From assembly GCA_003133425.1 (NCBI GenBank), contig PKXI01000129.1, positions 3,671-13,761 of the forward strand: a DNA stretch of 10,091 nt, given 5' to 3'. The stretch comes from Acidobacteriaceae bacterium (GTDB lineage Bacteria; Acidobacteriota; Terriglobia; Terriglobales; Acidobacteriaceae). Positions 8,256-10,091 of the stretch are shown here, piece by piece. The notes under the pieces were generated by a model that saw only the letters and a program-made list of their open reading frames with translations, did no database searches and was not told where the DNA came from. The translations under genes were made by a program, and so were the position numbers. Numbering within the stretch: the stretch's first letter is position 1; every line of letters begins with the position of its first letter.

Positions 8256-9458
8256 CTACTTCTCTGCCGAGTAATACCCTTCCCGGGTCGACACGGCCAG
8301 ATCGGCGTTCTTTGCCTTGAGCGCGATCTTGTGGAACTCTTCGTCGTTGTCTGGCTTGTCGGGCGTGTAGGAGAGCAGGTACTGGCCGCGTAATTCTTCG
8401 GCAATCTGATTGTAAATATCTTCGAGATTGTCCTTCTTTTTGGCCTCGAAGAAGCGGCCACCGGTGCGGGTGGCAATTTTCTCCATGATCTTCCTGCCGT
8501 CTATATCCGACTGGCGATCGCCGCCGCGCCGGCCGCCACCTCCACCGGGATAGCCTCCACCACCGCCTGGGTATCCACCGCCGCCCCCACCGGGATAACC
8601 TCCGCCACCCCCACCGCCGCCACCCGGCCAACCGCCTCCCCCGCCGCGCCGGCCACCGCCACCGGGAAAGCCTTCGTTGGCGCCGCGTTCCTGCTGCCCC
8701 TTGAAGTAAATCGTGTAAACGGCGAGATTTGCGTGGTCCGCGGCGTCAATTGCGTCGTTGAGGTTTTCCTTGCTGCCACGGTCTTCGCCGTCAGAGAAGA
8801 CAACCAGCGCCTTTCGGCCTTCTTTGGGCTTCATCAGGTCGTCGGCGGCCAGGAAAATTGCGTCGTAAAGCTGCGTGCCGCCGCGGTTGCCGCGCGACTG
8901 GCTGCCACGGTCGTCGCCGCTGGTCTCAGGGCCATTGGAGGTATTCCGCTCCCGTTCCGTTGGTCCCATTGTGTCCAACTCGCGGTGCAGGTTGTCGCGG
9001 GAGCTGGTGAAGTCCTGCAGCAGCTCGACCTCGCGGTCGAAGTGGATAAGGAAGGCCGCGTCACCCGCAGTCGCACCCTTGGAGCTGGCGGGCAGCATCA
9101 GGTCAATGAACTTCCCGGCCGCCTTCTTTTCGTTTTCCATTGCCGCAGAAACACTGCGGCTGGTATCGACGAGGAGCCCCAGTCGGAAGGGTAGGTTACT
9201 TTCGCGGGTAAAGCTCTTGATAACCTGGGGACGGCCATCTTCAGCCAGCGTGAAATCGGCTACTGTAAGGTTGGGCACTAGCGCGCCGCGCTTGTCGCGC
9301 ACGGTGACGGGCAGCAGGACCTCGCGCGCCTGGACCTTGAGGATTGTGACGGGCTTGTCAGCAGCGGCCTGGGCTGCTTGCTGGGCGTGGGCTGCTACGG
9401 GCAAGCAGCACAGGGCCAAACCGGAGAGGACAAGGAGAAGAACTGGCTTATTTCGCAT
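8256..9458 (-). CDS. Secreted VWA-domain protein (VWFA-related Acidobacterial family) with a Gly-rich insert
   Basis: The product has 400 residues. A signal peptide is evident: a basic start, a Leu-rich core, then A-H-A at 23-25 before Gln26, with no lipobox. Residues 35-85 form the short beta domain usual in this family (VTVRDKRGALVPNLTVADFTLAEDG). The VWA domain begins at about 90 and has a complete MIDAS: D98-T-S100-R-S102, Thr195 in GGTQLYD, and Asp223 in FSDGED. It should bind a divalent metal and a protein ligand outside the cytoplasm. A Gly-rich tract (about 263-313) with repeated Y-P-G-G-G-G-G units interrupts the domain before its last helix region, GRKIMEKIATRTGGRFFEAKK. The family ending (L-R-G-Q-Y-L-L-S-Y-T-P) is intact. 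No good Shine-Dalgarno is seen before the ATG. A CRP-like palindrome lies 131 bases upstream. The ligand is unknown. Confidence 0.92.
   Translation of the reverse strand: MRNKPVLLLVLSGLALCCLPVAAHAQQAAQAAADKPVTILKVQAREVLLPVTVRDKRGALVPNLTVADFTLAEDGRPQVIKSFTRESNLPFRLGLLVDTSRSVSAAMENEKKAAGKFIDLMLPASSKGATAGDAAFLIHFDREVELLQDFTSSRDNLHRELDTMGPTERERNTSNGPETSGDDRGSQSRGNRGGTQLYDAIFLAADDLMKPKEGRKALVVFSDGEDRGSKENLNDAIDAADHANLAVYTIYFKGQQERGANEGFPGGGGRRGGGGGWPGGGGGGGGGYPGGGGGGYPGGGGGYPGGGGGRRGGDRQSDIDGRKIMEKIATRTGGRFFEAKKKDNLEDIYNQIAEELRGQYLLSYTPDKPDNDEEFHKIALKAKNADLAVSTREGYYSAEK
8517..8672 (-). repeat. Low-complexity Gly-rich coding repeat inside the VWA gene
   Basis: This tract encodes about 51 residues, mostly glycine, with three Y-P-G-n units and one W-P-G unit, flanked on both sides by R-R-G-G. 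The DNA is a run of imperfect CCACCG/CCGCCG-type triplets, the kind of sequence that can expand or contract by slippage. Confidence 0.8.
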
Positions 9459-9588
9459 AGGTTTCAGGGGGAATACACCTTCGTCCCGTTAGACGAGGCT
9501 AACTCAGGATAGTTGACTGGTACGGTGAATCCGGCGCCAATTCGAGCTGCGGAACCTTCGTGCCCCAGGCCTTCGAATCCCGATTTGG

Positions 9589-9604
9589 TGTGATTCATAT
9601 CACA
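9589..9604. promoter_or_regulatory. CRP/FNR-type binding site (perfect half-sites)
   Basis: TGTGATTCATATCACA matches TGTGA-N6-TCACA at all ten half-site positions, with 6-bp palindromic arms. Its centre is 73.5 bases upstream of the ATG at 9670 and 138.5 bases upstream of the VWA start on the other strand. If it works at -41.5 for the plus-strand gene, the predicted -10 is the TAGCCT at 9626-9631, with a start near 9638 (inference). The regulator is not in the window. Confidence 0.6.
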
Positions 9605-9669
9605 TAAACGGGTCCCATCGTGCCTTAGCCTGATTTTGCATAGACAGCCAATTCGAAATGAGGGCCCCG

Positions 9670-9999
9670 ATGAAGAAGGTGACCAGGACCAATCGCCAGA
9701 TTTTTGACATTTCGGGCACCATCACGGGCCCCAATGGCCTAAGGGTGGAGGTCAGCTTCGATTTGATCGAGTTGGAAGACCTGAATGACGGAATCCCGGG
9801 GCATAAATACAGCTACGGCGTTCTCCGATTCCAAAAACCGCTTGAGCCCTCGGTTGAGCCACGCTTGCTTTCAACAACCCGGCTGATTCTGACCGGCGGC
9901 GGGATTCAGGCCACGCTGTGCCTGTACAAATTGAATTCATTTACGATGGTGGATTCCATCAGGGAGCTTTCGCCTGCCGCTGAGTTTGTGGCGGCATAG
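9670..9999 (+). CDS. Small hypothetical protein
   Basis: I do not recognise this protein. From the ATG at 9670, which has GAGGG five bases upstream (9660-9664), it has 109 residues; the ATG at 9658 would add four residues (MRAP) but has no Shine-Dalgarno. There is a basic N-terminus (MKKVTRTNRQ), then alternating polar and hydrophobic stretches that look beta-rich: IFDISGTITGPNG, LRVEVSFDLIELED, YSYGVLRFQ, TRLILTGGGIQATLCLYKLNSFTMV. There is no signal peptide, membrane helix or cysteine pair; the only Cys is in T-L-C-L-Y. It looks like a small soluble beta-sandwich or barrel. Clean codon structure and the upstream CRP-like site support a real gene. Confidence 0.65.
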   Translation: MKKVTRTNRQIFDISGTITGPNGLRVEVSFDLIELEDLNDGIPGHKYSYGVLRFQKPLEPSVEPRLLSTTRLILTGGGIQATLCLYKLNSFTMVDSIRELSPAAEFVAA

Positions 10000-10091
10000 A
10001 CTCGAGAGTCGCCTTACAACGTCTTTCCGGGCAAAAGCAGGTCTCGCCGAAGTTCTCACATTCTTTCTATCCCACCTTTTAGTGCAAGATA
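10000..10091. other. Non-coding tail of the window
   Basis: I see no gene start here. A short palindrome, GACTC-GA-GAGTC (9999-10010), overlaps the last base of the preceding stop codon. It is too tight to form a normal terminator hairpin. The rest is a pyrimidine-rich stretch without a recognisable signal. Confidence 0.5.

Noticed and set aside
8517..8672. CRISPR-like or tandem repeat array
   Set aside because: The repetition is explained by glycine-rich coding sequence in frame with the VWA protein; there are no spacer/repeat units.

Overview
The window looks like chromosomal DNA of a GC-rich soil-type bacterium, most likely an Acidobacteriota member (Terriglobia). The main clue is a secreted VWA protein built like the 'VWFA-related Acidobacterial domain' family, alongside a YVTN beta-propeller lipoprotein and a PPDK. 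This placement is inference from protein style and base composition; there is no rRNA. I see no tRNA, CRISPR array, insertion sequence, phage gene or integration site.

Layout. Bases 1-81 carry an open frame that resembles the C-terminus of a ParA-type ATPase, cut by the window edge. It is followed by a YVTN beta-propeller lipoprotein (104-1306, +). That gene meets a minus-strand pair tail to tail: epoxyqueuosine reductase queG (2355-3521) and, overlapping it by 7 bases, a YihY/BrkB-type inner-membrane protein (1303-2361). A leader rich in inverted repeats (3567-3762) separates queG from a divergent plus-strand gene for a single-domain STAS protein (3763-4125), which has a strong Shine-Dalgarno sequence and a likely terminator behind it. 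A 310-base intergenic region with a CRP-like site, short direct repeats and hairpins leads to pyruvate phosphate dikinase (4436-7177), which ends before a 16-bp hairpin. A TTG-started transglutaminase-like gene (7416-8246, +) converges on the secreted VWA protein (8256-9458, -). A near-ideal CRP-type palindrome lies between the VWA gene and a small orphan plus-strand gene (9670-9999).

How the genes fit together. They do not form one pathway. PPDK (pyruvate/PEP interconversion) and QueG (last step of queuosine synthesis) are metabolic genes, while the lipoprotein, the YihY-type protein and the VWA protein belong to the envelope or periplasm. The two CRP-like sites suggest that ppdK and the VWA/orphan pair may answer to the same class of CRP/FNR-family regulator (inference).

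I find no convincing new multi-gene system. The points most worth a second look are the missing phospho-acceptor serine in the STAS protein, the apparent His-to-Ser change in the transglutaminase-like protein, the structured leader in front of the STAS gene, and the two CRP-like sites.
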